Source of the DNA: PCC-6802 sp031388585
Lineage (GTDB): Bacteria > Cyanobacteriota > Cyanobacteriia > Pseudanabaenales > Pseudanabaenaceae
DNA length: 21,168 bases
NCBI GenBank assembly: GCA_031388585.1
Contig: JANMRU010000458.1
Location: 1-21,168, forward strand
Direction of reading: 5' to 3'
The notes under the pieces were generated by a model. That model saw only the letters and a program-made list of their open reading frames with translations. It was not told the DNA's origin and searched no databases. Position numbers and translations under genes: made by a program. This document shows, piece by piece, positions 19,878-21,168 of the stretch (position 1 is the stretch's first letter; every line of letters starts with the position of its first letter).

Positions 19878-19980
19878 GGTCATTTTGGTATATAGCTCGA
19901 AGAGTTTTTCGAGGCGCTCGGTGTCATTTTTGAAGCGGCGACCGATGTAGATGCGTTCGAGGATTTCGTCGTTGCGATCG
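19878..19980 (-). pseudogene. Duplicated 3' fragment of the MmeI-like methyltransferase gene
   Basis: These 103 bases match 20579-20681 with three mismatches and encode the same tail, NDEILERIYIGRRFKNDTER then LEKLFELYTKMT, in the minus-strand frame. The frame continues beyond the repeat with a different ending to TAA at 19791-19793. The other side joins at a HIP1-like site to 14 bases matching the start of the helicase gene. No start codon in the methyltransferase frame is preserved. Confidence 0.82.
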
Positions 19981-20013
19981 GGTTGCTCATGGGTGGGATT
20001 TTTTGTTTTTATG

Positions 20014-20298
20014 TCAGAGGCGATCTTGCCAATAGTTTGGATCGCGACGACAACTCATAATCGCCGCAATCACGATTCTGTCTGGATAGACTCGATATAA
20101 GATGCCATAGGAAAACTTGAGGGTCAAACAGCGCCGAATCTGCCCTTCAACAATCGGCCAGCGCTTTGGCGCGCCAACAATGCGAAATATGGCGTTTTCG
20201 ATTGTGTCGATGAAATCCTGTTGTCTATCTTGTTGGCCAAAGAATTGCACTGCCTCCGCATATTCTTGCAGGGCGGCTGGGTGAAATTCATACTTCAT
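20014..20298 (-). CDS. ParE/RelE-family toxin
   Basis: A 94-residue toxin. HPAALQEYAEAVQFF opens the helical hairpin, RRCLTLKFSYGILYRVYPDRIVIAAIMSCRRDPNYW contains the beta sheet and the C-terminal basic RR motif typical of ParE/RelE proteins. ParE members poison gyrase and RelE members cut mRNA on ribosomes; sequence alone does not settle which. The ATG overlaps the antitoxin stop by 4 nt (ATGA). The pair is enclosed by the 103-bp direct repeats. Confidence 0.88.
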   Translation of the reverse strand: MKYEFHPAALQEYAEAVQFFGQQDRQQDFIDTIENAIFRIVGAPKRWPIVEGQIRRCLTLKFSYGILYRVYPDRIVIAAIMSCRRDPNYWQDRL

Positions 20299-20525
20299 TT
20301 CTGTGCGAGTTGCCGTATTTGTGCCAAGGCAATATCTCCAGGAATGGTTTGGACTGCACCGAGATCGATTTCAGCGATCCGTTCTTGGGCTTTCTTCACT
20401 CCCGCCATCAACATATCTCGATCGATTTGTTCGGTCATGCTTTCCTCAATTTTGTCAATAAGGATAGTCTTGGCTGCCTCTGGTAATGCGGTTGCTTCTG
20501 CGATAAGTTGGTCTAGGGTTAGCAT
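20295..20525 (-). CDS. Addiction-module antitoxin of the ParE-type pair
   Basis: A 76-residue acidic helical protein (LDQLIAEATALPEAAKTILIDKIEESM...) that matches the small 'addiction module' antitoxins found with ParE-like toxins; no clear DNA-binding fold is visible. ATG at 20525. It lies 47 nt downstream of the methyltransferase stop on the same strand and may be transcribed with it. Confidence 0.78.
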   Translation of the reverse strand: MLTLDQLIAEATALPEAAKTILIDKIEESMTEQIDRDMLMAGVKKAQERIAEIDLGAVQTIPGDIALAQIRQLAQK

Positions 20526-20572
20526 GGGATCGCTTTGCTCTAAGGGATTAGTTTGATTTTAGCATTCCGCAC

Positions 20573-21168
20573 TTAACGGGTCATTTTGGTATATAGCTCG
20601 AAGAGTTTTTCGAGGCGTTCGGTGTCGTTTTTGAAGCGGCGACCGATGTAGATGCGTTCGAGGGTTTCGTCGTTGCGATCGTGGGCTTGGCGGAGGTTGG
20701 CGGGCATCTTGTCGGGGGCATAGAGATCGGCGATCGTGGCGGGGAAATGGGCTTCGCGGGCGAGCAGGATGTCTTCGGCGCAGCGGGTGAGTTCGGTTTT
20801 GTTTTGGTCGGTGAGGGTGGGGACGGGGAAGGTGTTCCAGCCGAGGGTGTTGGAGTAGGAGAAATCGGTTCTCATGCGGACGCAAACTGTGCCGATCCAA
20901 ACCCAGTGGAGGCGGGAGGCGATTAGTGCCATGTTCCAGAGTGGAGCATCGTAAAGGGCGAAGTTGCGATCGCCAATAATTGTTCCACCTTTCACAATGC
21001 CAACTGGTAGATAAGCACGGTTCTCCGAGCTAACCCTTGGAATTACAAGTGTATACTCGCTGTCTTGATGACGAACTTCTCCGAAACGATGTGGCCAAGC
21101 TGCACTGGTATTTGTCTGAGCCTTGCTGCTGGACTCTCGCATACTAGCGACATTTACGAGTCTTGTTG
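20573..21168 (-). CDS. MmeI-like DNA methyltransferase, C-terminal part
   Basis: The frame is open to the right edge, so only the last 198 residues are seen. They match the target-recognition and C-terminal region of large MmeI-like class I SAM methyltransferases: HRFGEVRHQDSEYTLVIPRV, SSENRAYLPVGIV, LHWVWIGTVCVRMRTDFSYS, NTLGWNTFPVP and the tail DETLERIYIGRRFKN...LEKLFELYTKMTR. The SAM-binding and NPPY motifs must lie beyond the window. The family methylates adenine and is often a restriction-modification subunit. The final residue differs from the duplicated copy at 19878, which has MTARQ, suggesting the true 3' end was altered by the insertion. Confidence 0.87.
   Translation of the reverse strand, partial: TRLVNVASMRESSSKAQTNTSAAWPHRFGEVRHQDSEYTLVIPRVSSENRAYLPVGIVKGGTIIGDRNFALYDAPLWNMALIASRLHWVWIGTVCVRMRTDFSYSNTLGWNTFPVPTLTDQNKTELTRCAEDILLAREAHFPATIADLYAPDKMPANLRQAHDRNDETLERIYIGRRFKNDTERLEKLFELYTKMTR
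20579..20681. repeat. 103-bp direct repeat, copy within the methyltransferase gene
   Basis: Matches 19878-19980 in the same orientation with three base differences. The two copies enclose 598 bases that carry the ParE toxin and its antitoxin. Confidence 0.9.

Noticed and set aside
20559..20926. Arg/His/Pro-rich frames on both strands opposite the methyltransferase
   Set aside because: They are out-of-frame shadows of the methyltransferase coding sequence, which matches a known family in its own frame.

Overview
The window comes from a cyanobacterium. HIP1 octamers (GCGATCGC and one-base variants) are scattered through coding and non-coding DNA. The housekeeping genes are cyanobacterial in type: a plant-like glycerate kinase, a bestrophin, TrpC with a cyanobacterial N-terminal extension, YggT, a DUF92/VTE6-like protein, ComEC and Nnr. 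I cannot name the genus. The sequence looks chromosomal, or from a large replicon, and no rRNA, integrase or transposase is visible.

Layout. (1) 1-3700 is ordinary chromosome: glycerate kinase 3' end, bestrophin, PilZ protein, trpC, YggT and a small membrane protein. (2) 3850-5690 holds a ribbon-helix-helix regulator, a divergent short transcription unit that ends in a strong terminator, an HNH endonuclease and a small protein that resembles one widespread in cyanobacteria. (3) 5690-6272 is a non-coding leader with inverted repeats and a likely promoter. (4) 6273-9043 is the highlight: 23 tRNA genes on the + strand with little spacing between them. They cover 18 amino acids; no Val or Tyr anticodon was found. 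One unknown protein gene (7772-8584) sits among them. (5) 9056-15643 returns to chromosome-type genes: DUF1361, DUF92, comEC, a Crp-family regulator and nnr. (6) 15667-21168 is a minus-strand defence-type island: an MmeI-like DNA methyltransferase (3' end only), a ParE-type and a GNAT-type toxin-antitoxin module, an SF2 helicase and a GIY-YIG (T5orf172-like) protein.

The tRNA array is the strongest candidate for an under-described system. It combines several oddities: a 26-nt insertion in the T-loop of tRNA-Asp; tRNAs that lack U8 at the distal end; a UAG-anticodon tRNA without the long arm of tRNA-Leu; initiator-like CAU tRNAs; and a protein gene that reads through all of tRNA-Arg and takes its stop codon from bases 8-10 of tRNA-Ala. 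A leucine-rich leader ORF overlaps the start of that gene by 4 nt. The likely array promoter carries an inverted repeat resembling the one at the promoter of the ribbon-helix-helix gene 2 kb upstream, which suggests shared control.

In the defence island, a 103-bp piece of the methyltransferase 3' end is repeated on both sides of the ParE module. One copy is joined at a HIP1-like site to a sequence matching the start of the helicase gene. This suggests that toxin-antitoxin cargo was inserted by recombination into an older methyltransferase-helicase-nuclease operon. All coordinates and pairings were read by eye; no database search or folding program was used.
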